From assembly GCA_043228905.1 (NCBI GenBank), contig JBHGNT010000006.1, positions 19,840,001-19,904,000 of the forward strand: a DNA stretch of 64,000 bases. Direction: 5' to 3'. Position numbers and translations under genes: made by a program. Origin of the DNA: Azolla caroliniana (taxonomy: Eukaryota > Polypodiophyta). Positions 22,264 to 32,336 of this stretch are shown in pieces (the stretch's first letter is position 1; each line of letters begins with the position of its first letter). The notes below the pieces were generated by a model. The model was given only the letters and a program-made list of their open reading frames with translations, was not told where the DNA came from and ran no database searches.

Positions 22264-22864
22264 CTTGAGGAGGAGAACCGGAACAGGAACCGGTAGAACA
22301 GGTAAAAGCACAACCGAAGAAAAGGAGAACGAAACCGAAACAAGGGGAGACAAGGAGAAAAAGGGAGTTGAGTCGACCGAAGAAGTCGGCACATCCAATG
22401 AAGTCGAAACAAGTGGAGGAGCCGACCAGAAGATGAAGGCTAAGACCTGAACATGGTCTCATGTTGTGAAGGGCCTTAAGGTTGAAGATGAATTGGAGAC
22501 AACCAATTCGGACAAGAGCTAGAACGAATCGGAGGCAATCTATTCAGTTGAACAGTTCGATTCAGAGGAGCTGAATCACTTAAAGGCCAAAGGGAAGAGA
22601 AGGCAGTGAAAATCGACGCCGACACGGAGGAGCCGACAGGTTAAGAAGCGCCGAAGTCACAACAGCGAAGGAGTTGAGATGGGTATGATGAGCAGACAAG
22701 CCGATCGAGAAGGTTGAGGTGCGCGGAACCAGATGGGTCGTGGAAAGCGGGACCGAACAGGTCGAGGTATGTGAGCAAGGCGTGAAGACGCCAAGAGAAG
22801 CCAGAGGCAAGGACCTGCAACGACAAACACCACGATCCGACCTCAAGTTCAACTTGAGGGGGAG
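22264..22864 (+). other. B1 inter-tract tail: sequence between two polypurine-like tracts
   Basis: cttgaggaggag at 22264-22275, right after the RNase H end, and cttgagggggag at 22853-22864, abutting the LTR, bracket about 580 bases. A broken frame here aligns by eye with the basic tail of B2: DELETTNSDKS against DELETANSDES, MMSRQADREG against HMSKQADRKG, and an RG/RR-rich end. This is the second copy of a tail otherwise seen in B2. Confidence 0.7.
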
Positions 22865-23171
22865 TGTTGAGCAAAAAAGTTCAACATGATCCGGATTGGT
22901 TGAATAAACCAGAGCCGGATTGTAATCCGGAAAGAAGAACCGTATTAGTGTCCGGATCGGTATTCGTGACGAAGAGCTAGAGCGACATCTGGAACTGTTG
23001 AGAATCAAACTCAACTTCCCATAGAGACAGTGTTCATACTAACTAGTGGACATCATACTAGGCTAGAATTGTAATTAGTAGAAAGGGCACTTGCCCTAGA
23101 TCAATTGGTATTTAAACCAACCTTTTGTAACTTAGTTATTGTTGGATGTAATATACAGTTTCTTGGTTTAG

Positions 23172-23214
<43 letters not shown>

Positions 23215-23633
23215 CTCACGTGCACATACACACACAGAGTCCTTCCTTTGCACAGAATTACTCTCTATTCTTTACAAGAACCAAGAGCCGGATCAGTATG
23301 TAACTAGTAGGCCGTTAGAGGCCTACGGTCCTAGCCTATTAGATAGGCTTATTTTTGGGAGTTTGTGTCATGGCTCAATATGAGCATTGAAGTACTTGTC
23401 AGTACTTCTGTTGGTCCTTTTAAGGACTCGTATAAAAGTGCTCACAGAGCACATTGTATGTACTGAGTGTTTACAAGTTATTTTTTAATAGAGTTTTTTT
23501 GTGTTATGCTCTCTTGGTTTCTCTTGCGTACTCTCTGTGTATTTCCAAGCTTTCCATTAAACCTTCATATATTCTCTGCTATTATCCAACTGAGCTGGTT
23601 GTGTCTATACGCTTCCACACGCTATTCTTCACA
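22865..23633 (+). repeat. 3' LTR of copia B1, interrupted by a solo LTR
   Basis: Two pieces, 22865-22995 and 23277-23633. The second carries the block ggccgttagaggcctacggt, gagcattgaagtactt, tataaaagtgctcac and further sequence shared with the B2 LTRs, including the TATA box near 23432. It ends ttcttcaca at 23633, where minus-strand integrase sequence of fragment D begins. Confidence 0.75.
22996..23276 (+). repeat. Solo LTR of copia family C
   Basis: It begins tgttgagaatcaaactcaac and ends ctctttaca, matching the 287-bp LTRs of element C. Flanks are ggaac (22991-22995) and agaac (23277-23281), a target duplication with one change. It carries a CT run and the terminal CACACACAGAG block typical of the family. 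Confidence 0.85.
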
Positions 23634-23940
23634 CTGAGAAATATGCATTTTGTTGCATGGGATGCCAACTTGGTCCTCTTCTCCCTAGGGATGAATGCAT
23701 AGGCTTTGCATCTGAATATGTGGATCCTATCGTAGGTCGGTTGTTTGCATGACCATAATGCATGTGGCACTTCCAACTGCATTTCCCTCGACAGTGATAG
23801 ATTTATCAAATAGATTGTCGTCTGCAATGCCTCAACCCAAAATTCTAGGTTTAGTTCGGAGTGTTAGAGCATTGCTGTCACCCTCTCATGGATCGTTCGG
23901 TTGATCCATTCTGCTACTCCATTTTGCATGGGTGTGTATG
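23634..23940 (-). pseudogene. Copia fragment D, part 1: integrase end
   Basis: On the minus strand it reads integrase C-terminal motifs (TIYLINLS, VPHALW, KQPTYDRIHIF, IPREKRTKL, HATKCIFL). It abuts the B1 LTR at 23633 on the left and is split from part 2 by element C on the right (TSD gtatg). In order and strand it fits as the upstream half of the element whose RT and RNase H are A1. Confidence 0.75.
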
Positions 23941-24227
23941 TGTTGAGAACCGAACTCAACTTCCCATAGAGATATTGTTCACACTAGCTAGTGGACATCA
24001 TACTAGGCTAGTTTTGTAATTAGTAGAAAGGGCACTTGCCCTAGACTAGTTGGTATTTAAACCAACTCCTTGTAACTTAGTTATTGTTGAATGCAATTTA
24101 TCTTTTTGCTAATATAGCTTCTTGGTCTAAGCTCTCTCTCTCCCTCTCTTTGTTTGCCTTACGTGCACTCACACACACAGAGCTCGCTTCCGTTGCATAG
24201 CACCACCTACATCTCTCACTCTTTACA
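23941..24227 (+). repeat. 5' LTR of copia C
   Basis: 287 bp, tgttgagaac...ctctttaca, with a tatttaaa TATA-like motif near 24053 and a CT run. It is followed immediately by the primer binding site. Confidence 0.9.
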
Positions 24228-24239
24228 TGGTATCAGAGC
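24228..24239 (+). promoter_or_regulatory. Primer binding site of copia C
   Basis: tggtatcagagc, complementary to the 3' end of initiator methionine tRNA, directly adjacent to the 5' LTR. This is the standard copia primer site. Confidence 0.9.
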
Positions 24240-24343
24240 GTGTGGTTTTCTGATCGAGATTATTCAAATGATTTGCGCTGCACATCGACGATCAACAGAA
24301 TCGGTTCAAGTAACAGAGAAGAAATCGACACCGTGAACACTCA

Positions 24344-27300
24344 TATGGGAAGCGTCGTTCCTATAGAGAAGCTCGATAGAAAAAACTTCGCATCTTGGGA
24401 ATACAAGATGCATCAATACCTTGTCAGACAAGGTTATTGGAGCTATATAGAGGGATCTCACGAAACACAACCCAACCCAACACACATCAACTACCTGCCT
24501 GGGAGCAGGCCGCAAGCCGTGTGCTAGATTCGATTACCTTGCATCATGTGTCCATGATCACATGCTCGGCTATATTCGAGAGGCGAAAACATCGAAAGAA
24601 GCTTGGGGCAATCTCAAGAAGATTTTTGTGGCCAATACGGTTGCACGAAAGCTCCAACTCCGACAGGAGTTGAATAACATGCAACAGAGGGAATGACAAT
24701 CATCAGTTATACCTTGAAGATCAAGGAGTTGTGTGATGCCCTCGGGTCAATAAATGTCATCGTCGATGATGAAGAAATGGTGAAAATATGCTTCGGCAGA
24801 TTGGCATCTCGATTCGGCATGATCAAATCTGCCATTCTCGCAAGGCAGAACCCACCTTCCTTTTTCGACCTTCAATCTATACTACTCGTGGAGGAAAATC
24901 ACGCTCGACAAAGGAGCGACACACCAAATGGTCAGATGCTCTACTCCCAGTCGGGTGATAGAAGAGTATTCGATTGAGGAAATAGAGGTAAATTCGGCCG
25001 AGGGCGACCAGAGTCAATCGACCCGAGAACGCAACTCCCACCAATGGCAAGACGATAGGAACAATCCTAGGGAGTGTTGTTCGGTCGACAATTACTACTT
25101 GCCAACACAGTATAAGACGAACGTTCGTCCCGAACGTTCTATCAAGAAGTTGTGGTTAGCCGAATAGATACTAATTATCTGTAAACTTATCGGTGATAAA
25201 AGACATAGAGATCGTGACTTATGTAATATAGTTTAGACAGAAAGAAATAGATGGCAAAAAGTAATCCGTACACAGAGATTTCCTAATCAAACTTTATATT
25301 ACTAAATACAATGATAAATTTTAACAACGCCTTTGGTTTCCTTTTATAGGCAACCCGAAGGTCTTTTCTCATCAAGAAATCCTACTGCCTATAATTATCA
25401 AGAATTACAAAACTTCGTAACTAACTATGTCCTATTCGGCTATTTGCTGAGTCATCGATCCGAACTGTCGATCCAACTCCGAACATCCTTCCGACTCCGA
25501 CGTATCTATACTTGTCCGGGTAAGAGGGAGTTCGGCAAAAGGGGGAGGCATCCTGCCGGACTGAGCCATCACATCAACTTGATCGAATGCGGATATTGTG
25601 GGAAACTCAGCCACTACGAAGTGGAGTGCTGAAAGAAGCAATGAGAGTCGGCGTCGATTAGTCGACAACTCACGAACTATGCCACGAATTCCGACTATGA
25701 AGACCATGGCGGGATGTTCGTAATGAGGCATAAAGAACATTCGATGTTAGCACAGGGCCTGACAAGCACCTCCTCCTTAGATGATGTATGGTTTGTAGAC
25801 TCAGGAGCATCCAATCACATGACATCTCATGAAGATTGGTTCCGAGAGTTGAGAAAGCCCAATTGATCCGTCTATGTAGAAAATGAAGACGACACAACTC
25901 ATTCGACTCGGCATATCGGAAATGTCCCATTCGGGAACGAGGACAAACAAACTTACCTAAAGAACGTACTGCATGTCCCAACCATCACAAAAAATTTGGT
26001 CTCAGTAGGCCAAATTGTCGAACAAGGCATGCAAGTATGATTCAATAATGAAGGGTGCTTTATTGAGAAAGAAGGCCGATTAGTCGCTCACGATTGAAGA
26101 GAAGGCCAAATGTTCATCCTCGAATCGAACAAGATGAAGTCGGCCATGTTCATGAAAGGCCTCAAACTCGAACTGGCTTGAAACTATGGCACAAGCAAAT
26201 TGGTGACATCAATCTCCAAAAGCTTAAAGGAATGGAGTCGTAATTGGACTCCCGACATTTACCGAAAAGGAGATAGTTGGTGCATGTGAAGCCTGCCAAT
26301 TCGGCAAACAACACCGACAACCATTCCCGAAAGAGAGGAATGTGGGCAAAGGGATCCTGGATGTAGTACATTAAGATGTGTGGGAACCATCCCAAATGAC
26401 AACATTCGGTGGTTGCCGATATTATGTCACGTTCATCGATGACTTCTCGAGGCATGTTCTGATCTATCCTATTCGGCAAAAGAGTGATGTGTTTGGACAC
26501 TTCCAAAGGTTTAAAAACGAAGTCAAAAAAGCTACAAATCGGCATGTTCGGTGCCTTCGATCAGATGGAGGCAAGGAGTATTTCTCGGACGATTTTACAA
26601 CATATCTTTGAAAGGAAGGAATTCGCCAAGAATTCTCATGCCAACACACACCTCACCAAAACAAAGTAGCTGAATGAAAGAATCGGCACATAGTAGAAGT
26701 GGCAAGGGCCATGATGAACGAGAAAAACCTGCCGAAATCGTACTAGGCAGAAGCGACTCGGAATCGGCCGAACATGAGATAGAAGACGAAGATCAACTGA
26801 GGCGCATATTCAAATAAACTCTGATTACAACAAGGCTGAGTGGACCACACGAGCCCCCGAGTGACCAAAGCATATCTCGGCCGAGTCCAAAGCTAGATAA
26901 AGGAAAGGACAAAATGCTGGAATACGAAGATCCGATCGACAACGAGTCAACTCACTCCCTTGACAGTGAATTCGAAGGCCTTGACATCCCAATCATCCGG
27001 ACAAATGGAGCCAAGAAGGCCATAGCCTCTGCAAACGAGAAGCTCCATCGCTCCACTCGAGAGAAAAACCTAGTCAGTCGCTTCGACTATGATGAGTATA
27101 TGGCATACCACTATGCCTTTATGATGAAGGTGGCAACTGTCCGAGAACCAGAAACCTTTTCCGAGGCAGCCAAGGATCCACGATGGATCAAAGACATGAA
27201 CGAGCTCCATTACTTCCTCAGTATCGAAGTAATTCGGACACCAGTTCGGATATTGATCTCTCAACGGCATTACATTCTCAACTTACTCTATAAGTTCAGG

Positions 27301-28056
27301 ATGATTGAGTGCCAACTTGTGTCTACTCCCCTCGACCGAAATCTCAAACTCAATGCCGATTCTGGAACAAAAAGTTGTGAGCCGATTCAGCATCGACAAC
27401 TTATCGGCAGTTTAATCTATCTAACCATCACATGACCCGACCTCAATTATTCGGTTGGTTTTCTTAGCCAAATCATGTAGAAACCTTGAAATGTTCATCT
27501 TGATTTCACTAAGAGAGTACTAAGGTACGTCCGTGGGATGATGGATTTCGGCATCGTGTACAAATCGGACATGACCATTCGACTCGAAGGGTACACAGAT
27601 GCAGACTAGGTCGGTTACAAAGCTTATCGACGATCCACATCCGGATTTGTCTTCTCCCTCGGCAACGGAGTGATCTCCTAGAGCAACAAAAGTAGCCAAA
27701 TAGTCGCATTGTGAGCACAAAGGCTGAATACAGGGGCGCGATAGTTGCTGCATGCGAAGCCTTCTGGCTGAAGCGCATATTGAAGGATCTGGGCGTTCCC
27801 ATCAAGGATCTGATTCTCCTATACTACGACAATATGAGCAGTATGTACCTGGCTTGTAACCTTGTCTTCCACGCGTAGAGTAAGCATATCGAAGTGCACT
27901 ATACTTCATCTGGGAGTGCGTTTAGGCTGGAGATGTCGATTTACAACACATCAACACGAATCTTTAGGTGTCTGACATCTTCACAAAAGCCCTGGGTTAT
28001 GACAAGTTGTGGTAGTTCACGACAAATCTTGGTCTCTCGATCTCAAAGTAGCCGCG
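24344..28056 (+). pseudogene. Copia C gag-pol remnant without RT core
   Basis: Gag starts at 24344 (MGSVVPIEKLDRKNFASW) and runs in shifted frames to about 25010 (SFFDLQSILLVEENHA). A zinc knuckle, CGYCGKLSHYEVEC, lies at about 25587-25630. Protease (WFVDSGASNHMTS) is near 25788-25830. Integrase has the FIDDFS and SDGGKEYFSDDF motifs at 26430-26600. The frame then jumps from the RT N-terminal region (EAAKDPRWIKDMNE) straight to LHYFLSIEV near 27205, so the catalytic RT domain is deleted. RNase H remnants run to about 28040. The gag is clearly related to that of B2. Confidence 0.85.
25070..25545. other. Unexplained insertion-like stretch in copia C
   Basis: It lies between the gag end and the zinc knuckle, where B2 has only a short linker. 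AT-rich, with a minus-strand cctataaaagg box near 25345-25360. TGTT lies near the left limit and ACA near the right, but no target duplication could be found. It may be a solo LTR with decayed ends or another small insertion. Confidence 0.35.
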
Positions 28057-28256
28057 CTTGAGGGGGAGCACCAAGAAACGACAATAACCGCTGCGACATG
28101 GAACAAGGAGCACGAAGCACACGAACAACACGAAGCACCCAAACAGTCAAAGTTGTGTTGACTAACCTTCCGAAAGCTGATTCAACCGAATCGAAAATTT
28201 TTGAGGATTGAACCAAACCACCTTTTTGACATCTAGAAGTTGTGTTTGAAGGGGTG
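28057..28256 (+). promoter_or_regulatory. Double polypurine-tract region of copia C
   Basis: An inner cttgagggggag (28057-28068) follows the RNase H end. A second, weaker purine tract (tttgaaggggtg, ending 28256) abuts the 3' LTR. This is the same arrangement as in family B, with a shorter interval of about 190 bases. Confidence 0.6.
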
Positions 28257-28534
28257 TGTTGAGAACCAAACTCAACTTCCCATAGAGATAGTGTTCACAC
28301 TAGCCAATGGACATCAGACTAGGCTAGTTTTGTAATTAGTAGAAAGGGCATTTGCCCTAGACTAGTTGGTATTTAAACCAACTCCTTGTAACTTAGCTAC
28401 TGTTGCTAACACAACTTCTTGGTCTAAGCTCTCTCTCTCTCTCTCCCTCTCTATGTTTGCCTTACATGCACTCACTCTCACACACAGAGCTCGCGTCCGT
28501 TGCACAACACCACCTACATCTCTCACTCTTTAGA
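28257..28534 (+). repeat. 3' LTR of copia C
   Basis: It matches the 5' LTR and ends tttaga instead of tttaca; the gtatg target duplication follows at 28535-28539. Confidence 0.9.
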
Positions 28535-28539
28535 GTATG

Positions 28540-29130
28540 GAATGGTCTTTTGGTGTTGGATCCCTTTTTCGGACAGGTACTGTTTGAATGCTCGGGAAGT
28601 GTATTCACCTTTGTTGTCAGATTGGAGTGTTTTTACTCAGTATCCTGATCAATTCTCCACTTCAGCTATCCACCAAGTGAAGATCTCGAGTGCTTCGTCT
28701 TTCGACCTAATCAAGTAGGCCCAGACCTTCCATGTACTATCATCTACAAATGTGATGAAGTATCGGGAGCCTCCTAGTGATCGTTCAGGCATAGGCCCAC
28801 ATATATCTATGTGCATGATCTTTGTCTCGAGCTTCTAGATGTAACCTATCTCCATTAGAGGATCTAATCCGGCTTGAGACATATGACCAAGACGCTCGTG
28901 CAATAGTTTTGGATCCTGCAGTTTGGCGATGTTCACTTCCCCTTCTGGACTCATCTCCATTAGTGGATACAAGTTATTGTACTTATATCCATTTCCAATA
29001 TTTAGATTTCCTCGGTTGATCATCCATGTCGACTCATTGAGAGTCTTTCCGTACCCGTCTTCGGCTAACATGTTGATGGAGACCAAACTCTTTTTGAGCT
29101 CGGGTATGTGCTAGACTTGGTGCAGGGTGA
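28540..29130 (-). pseudogene. Copia fragment D, part 2: GAG-pre-integrase and integrase core
   Basis: The minus strand reads HIPELKK, SLVSINMLAEDGYGK, LLHERLGHMSQAGLD (28835-29110), then integrase-core sequence towards 28540. Removing element C and one gtatg joins it to part 1. The upstream gag and 5' LTR are missing; similarity fades near 29130. Confidence 0.75.
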
Positions 29131-30076
29131 TCGTTAATACTTTCTAATAGATATGTAGATATGTTACATATGTTTCTATAATTTAAATGTAAATTTGATG
29201 TTTGAATTGAGATGGCTTATTCCCCTCTATCTTAAGGTGTTGAACTCTTAGAAGTTCTCTAATACGAAGGGGGATTTCCACCACGTATATGCTCTGTACT
29301 TGATGTTGTTGATGTTACGGTGCTAACGGACAAAATGACTATTGATGTAGATTAGTTGTTGTCAGTCTACAAAGTAACCAAAGTAAAAGGGAAGATGAAG
29401 ATCAAGCATGTACATCCTGAAATTTATGAGGACTGCATGATGTTTCATCAAAAAGTGCGTCAAGAGATATTAGTCAACAACGCGTTGTCCGTTGCCTTCG
29501 CTAGAGCATTTACATACGAGAATTGTACATCTACAAGGGAATTGACTTACAACCTTTTGTATTGGCTAGCATGGGCGCTTGCAAGTGAGATATTGATAGA
29601 TAGAGCGTTGCTGCAAGATGGGAAATTTACAACAAAAGATGGCAAGAATGTGGAACATGACAATTGATGATGCAACTACCGACTCTCGGCAAATAATGAA
29701 GAAGAGACCAAACTATCATTTCCACATACCAATGTTGATTGATGGTGAGACATTGTTTCAGTGACTAAAGAAAAATGTCAATGAAGCATGTGAGACGTTG
29801 GAAGCCGCAAAGGCTGACCTAGAAAATTCAACATTAATTATTGCCATGGAAAACAAGGTCAACATGGCAATCATAGAAATACGGAGGAAGATTGATATTG
29901 CCAAGCGTGGGCTTGAAAGGAACAAGTCGTTGGATCCCGAGCATAGGATCCAACAATGAACTTCTAGGGCTTAAACATGTTGTAAACAATGATGTTCTAG
30001 ACCTCTAGGTAAGATCATTACTTCTTTCAATATCTTCATTGCTAGTTAGTTCATCCTCTTTGCAGGAACGATACCT
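29131..30076 (+). pseudogene. Unidentified host gene-like sequence, upstream exons
   Basis: I do not recognise this sequence. A plus-strand frame at 29356-29667 (103 residues, mixed charged and hydrophobic) and a later coiled-coil-like stretch (about 29770-29960, EACETLEAAKADLEN, IRRKIDIAKRGLERN) look coding. A 57-base intron-like segment at 30009-30065 has a gtaag donor and a pyrimidine-rich ...ctctttgcag acceptor. It is followed by an open frame that continues beyond copia B2 at 48876 and beyond copia G at 54374. Stops (for example just before the donor and at 29668) suggest a pseudogene, or exon limits that I have misplaced. Confidence 0.35.
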
Positions 30077-30142
30077 CAATCGAGAAGACCGAACAATTAG
30101 TTCTTTCAATATCTTCATTGCTAGTTAGTTCATCCTCTTTGC
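30077..30142 (+). other. 66-bp templated filler at the B2 insertion edge
   Basis: Between the expected target site tacct (30072-30076) and the B2 LTR (30143) lies a patchwork. It consists of caatcgagaagac, copied from the right flank (48881-48893), cgaaca as found in the LTR after gaagac, then an exact 42-base copy (30101-30142) of the host left flank at 30022-30063. This looks like repair synthesis with template switching. Confidence 0.75.
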
Positions 30143-30529
30143 TGTAAAAAGTAACGTGCGGAAGCAAATATGAAGACCGAACAGAAGGAAGGAAACTCAG
30201 GTTCAATGGAGAGCTTGAGCTTAAACGGTATACGTGGGAGAGACAGAGAGAGTGAACTCAAAAAACTATATTCAACAATAATACTCAATCTGTACATAAG
30301 ACGTGCTCAGTGAGCACTTTTATACAAGTCCTAAAAGGACTGACCGAAGTACTGACAGTACTTCAATGCTCATCAAGAGCTCCTACACTAACTCCCAAAT
30401 ATATTCCTCACGGAATATCTTTCCTAACGGCCTCCCGGTTTATGCACTCGGCCTAACCGATTGGTCCCAACCGATCCGGTCCTCAGCTTCTTCAGCCGAT
30501 CCGGCCGATGTTGAGCTTGTCTCTCAACA
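30143..30529 (-). repeat. 3' LTR of copia B2
   Basis: 387 bp, equal in length and nearly identical to the other LTR (48489-48875). It contains cacttttataca (minus-strand TATAAAAG) near 30316. The outer polypurine tract (plus ctccccctcaag, 30530-30541) abuts it. Confidence 0.92.
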
Positions 30530-30547
30530 CTCCCCCTCAAGCTCAAC

Positions 30548-31642
30548 TCAAGGCTCTTCGGGATCCTCGGGCTCATAGCTCCGGTTCCTCCTAGCTTCAC
30601 GCCTCGCTCGCGCTCCTCGACCTGTTCGACTCCGCGCGCTTCGACCCTTCCGGTCGGCTTGTTTGCTCATGTGGCCCTCATCAGCTCTTCTGTCGTTGCG
30701 GTGTTGACGCTTCTTCTGCTGCCTTTTCTTCCGCTTGGGCCTCGGTTGATTCAGCGTGTCTGAATCAAACATACGAACCGACTCGGCTACCTCCGATCGG
30801 TCTTCGCTCTCATCCGAGTTGGCTGTCTCCAACTCGTCTTCGGTCTTCTCGCCCTCGATGGCGTCATCCTCCTCATGCGTGGTTGGCTTCGGCTCTCTCC
30901 TTCGGTTGCTCCCCTTCTGTCTGCTTCCGAACTTTTCCGCGGGTTCGCCCTCGGCTTCTTCAGCCGATCTGATGTCGAACTTGTCAACCGACTCGGTGTC
31001 GCGGTGTCCGCTCCTTTCCTGCTGCCTTGCTTGGTCGTTCGGGACTGTTCTCCCCCTCAAGTTCGGCACGTCAAGGTGACGCAACTCGAGCGCACCTGAG
31101 AATTGCCGCAACTTGTCCAGACCAAGTGGCTTGGTGAAGATGTCGGCAGCCTGCCGATCCGTCGGAACATACTGAAGTTTGACTTCACCGGAAAGGACAC
31201 GCTCACGGACGAAATGGTAGTGCACCTCAATGTGCTTGGTCCGTGCATGGAAAACAGGGTTTTTCGCGAGCTGGATGCTGCTGAGGTTGTCGCAGTAGAT
31301 CGTCGTCGGATCGGACACCTCCTCTTGCAGGTCCTTAAGTAGCCGCTTCAACCATATGGCTTCGCATGTCGCGACAGCCGCTCCTCGGTACTCTGCTTCG
31401 GTGCTCGACAGTGCAACTGTCGGTTGCTTCTTACTTCTCCATGCGATCGCGGCACTCCCGAGGGAGAACGCGTATCCGGACGTGGATCGGCGATCGGCGG
31501 CGTTGCCAGCCCAATCAGCATCGGTGTAGCCGACTAACCGCGTGGCTGCACCGGTCCGATATAGCAGTCCCCGGTCCTTAGTGCCGTTGACATACCAAAG
31601 TATGCGTTGTGCACACTGAAGGTGCTCCTCGGTAGGTCGCGC
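30548..31642 (-). CDS. Copia B2 RNase H and charged basic C-terminal tail
   Basis: The frame is open on the minus strand from the gypsy E edge (31642) to a stop at 30548. RNase H motifs: YTDADWAG, RSTSGYAFS, ALSSTEAEY, IYCDNLSS, TKHIEVHYHFVRE, DIFTKPLGLDKLR. A normal copia polyprotein ends soon after this point. Here about 190 more residues follow: an acidic stretch (EEDDAIEGEKTEDELE) and then a very basic end (PKRKKRQQKKRQHRN, RSARSRTGRGARARRE). The tail lies between two polypurine-like tracts (31050-31061 and 30530-30541). A decayed homologous tail exists in B1, so it is a family feature. Its role is unknown; nucleic-acid binding or nuclear targeting would fit the composition. Confidence 0.75.
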   Translation of the reverse strand, partial: ARPTEEHLQCAQRILWYVNGTKDRGLLYRTGAATRLVGYTDADWAGNAADRRSTSGYAFSLGSAAIAWRSKKQPTVALSSTEAEYRGAAVATCEAIWLKRLLKDLQEEVSDPTTIYCDNLSSIQLAKNPVFHARTKHIEVHYHFVRERVLSGEVKLQYVPTDRQAADIFTKPLGLDKLRQFSGALELRHLDVPNLRGRTVPNDQARQQERSGHRDTESVDKFDIRSAEEAEGEPAEKFGSRQKGSNRRREPKPTTHEEDDAIEGEKTEDELETANSDESEDRSEVAESVRMFDSDTLNQPRPKRKKRQQKKRQHRNDRRADEGHMSKQADRKGRSARSRTGRGARARREARRNRSYEPEDPEEP

Positions 31643-31777
31643 TGTCGGGGTAGTTGTGGTTCGTGCGGCAAAGTCGCGGGGACTAAGGTTAAGGGGAGTT
31701 GAAGAAACTTAAGTTTAATAAGGCTTGTATGGTGATGATAGAATGGTTAAGGATAGTAAGATGAAGAGTTACAAGTA

Positions 31778-31822
<45 letters not shown>

Positions 31823-32336
31823 CGAGAGAGAGACGAGCATAGATAAAAGATAGAGACAATGTATGATTCAAGAAAGAAGATTGAGACAAAGTATGATTCT
31901 AGAAAGAAGATCGAGACAAAGTATGATTCAAAGAACAAGAGTATATGATATAAACATGATGTATATTAAAAATATAATATTTTACCAACTTTACAATCCT
32001 TGATCGCAAGATGAATCTTTTCAATACCGACCCTTGATTTGAACCCTCGACCTCAACTTCGAAACGAGAGGTTCTCCACCCAATGAGCTAGTCTTCTTCA
32101 ATTGATTGTATTATTTTTTTCACTCTCTCTTGATTCCTTCATTCCCTTTTGTTTTCCTTTCCCCTCTTTTTATAAGTATTTCCATGCATATGGTAATGTC
32201 ATGCATGTAATGCATGAGTTACATCTGATGCATGATCGCCATTTGGCGCACATGCATTGCATGTGATGCATGATAGCCATCATGCTCATTTGAGCTCCCA
32301 TGTATTGGGATAAGTATAATGATGGATATAACCGTA
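31643..32336 (-). repeat. 3' LTR of gypsy E, first piece
   Basis: Matches 43729-44435 of the other LTR, including a (TG)n tract at about 31779-31819 that is shorter than in the other copy. It is interrupted at 32336 by copia F, whose target duplication is ccgta. Confidence 0.9.
32020..32095 (-). other. tRNA-like A/B-box module in the E LTR (minus strand)
   Basis: On the minus strand an A-box-like tagctcattgggt (plus 32078-32090) is followed about 30 bases later by a B-box-like cgagggttcaaatc (plus 32036-32049). The same module is in the other LTR at about 44134-44192, where the interval is longer. It resembles a tRNA-derived SINE or pol III promoter; no complete cloverleaf is present. Confidence 0.5.

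Larger units (their letters stand above)
19146..22864 (+). pseudogene. Copia B1 polyprotein remnant: integrase end, RT, RNase H, basic tail
   Basis: Plus strand, lacking gag, protease and the first half of integrase. It begins in the integrase (GVAEWKN, RAMLEEKSMPKFYW, YIQNRIGEKVSAH, 19160-19309). After a solo LTR it resumes at 20420 (ELYFRRKPNLRHLRVF). A linker with RLSGP and DQSDEE follows. RT is at 20900-21470 (ARLVAKGYAW, DETFAPVAKM, MDVKNAF, a frameshifted YVDD near 21343). RNase H is at 21470-22250, and a charged tail (22264-22850) precedes the polypurine tract. The close relative is copia B2. Numerous stops and indels show it is old. Confidence 0.85.
23941..28534 (+). mobile_element. 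Copia element C, complete ends, heavily decayed
   Basis: LTRs are at 23941-24227 and 28257-28534. The target duplication gtatg is at 23936-23940 and 28535-28539. A tRNA-iMet-type primer binding site, tggtatcagagc, follows the 5' LTR. The body runs gag, zinc knuckle, protease, integrase, then a deletion that removes the catalytic RT core, then the RT end and RNase H. There are many stop codons, and an unexplained stretch of about 450 bp lies between gag and the zinc knuckle. It is inserted into integrase fragment D. It cannot be autonomous. Confidence 0.9.

Noticed and set aside
25077-25480. TGTT...ACA limits of a solo LTR in copia C
   Set aside because: No target duplication and no second copy to confirm the ends; kept only as an unexplained stretch.
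30138-30142. tttgc as target duplication of copia B2
   Set aside because: The right flank is tacct; the matching tacct is 66 bases further left, behind templated filler.
30548-31351. B2 tail frame as an independent host gene
   Set aside because: It is continuous with RNase H upstream, bounded by polypurine tracts and LTR, and has a decayed homologue in B1.
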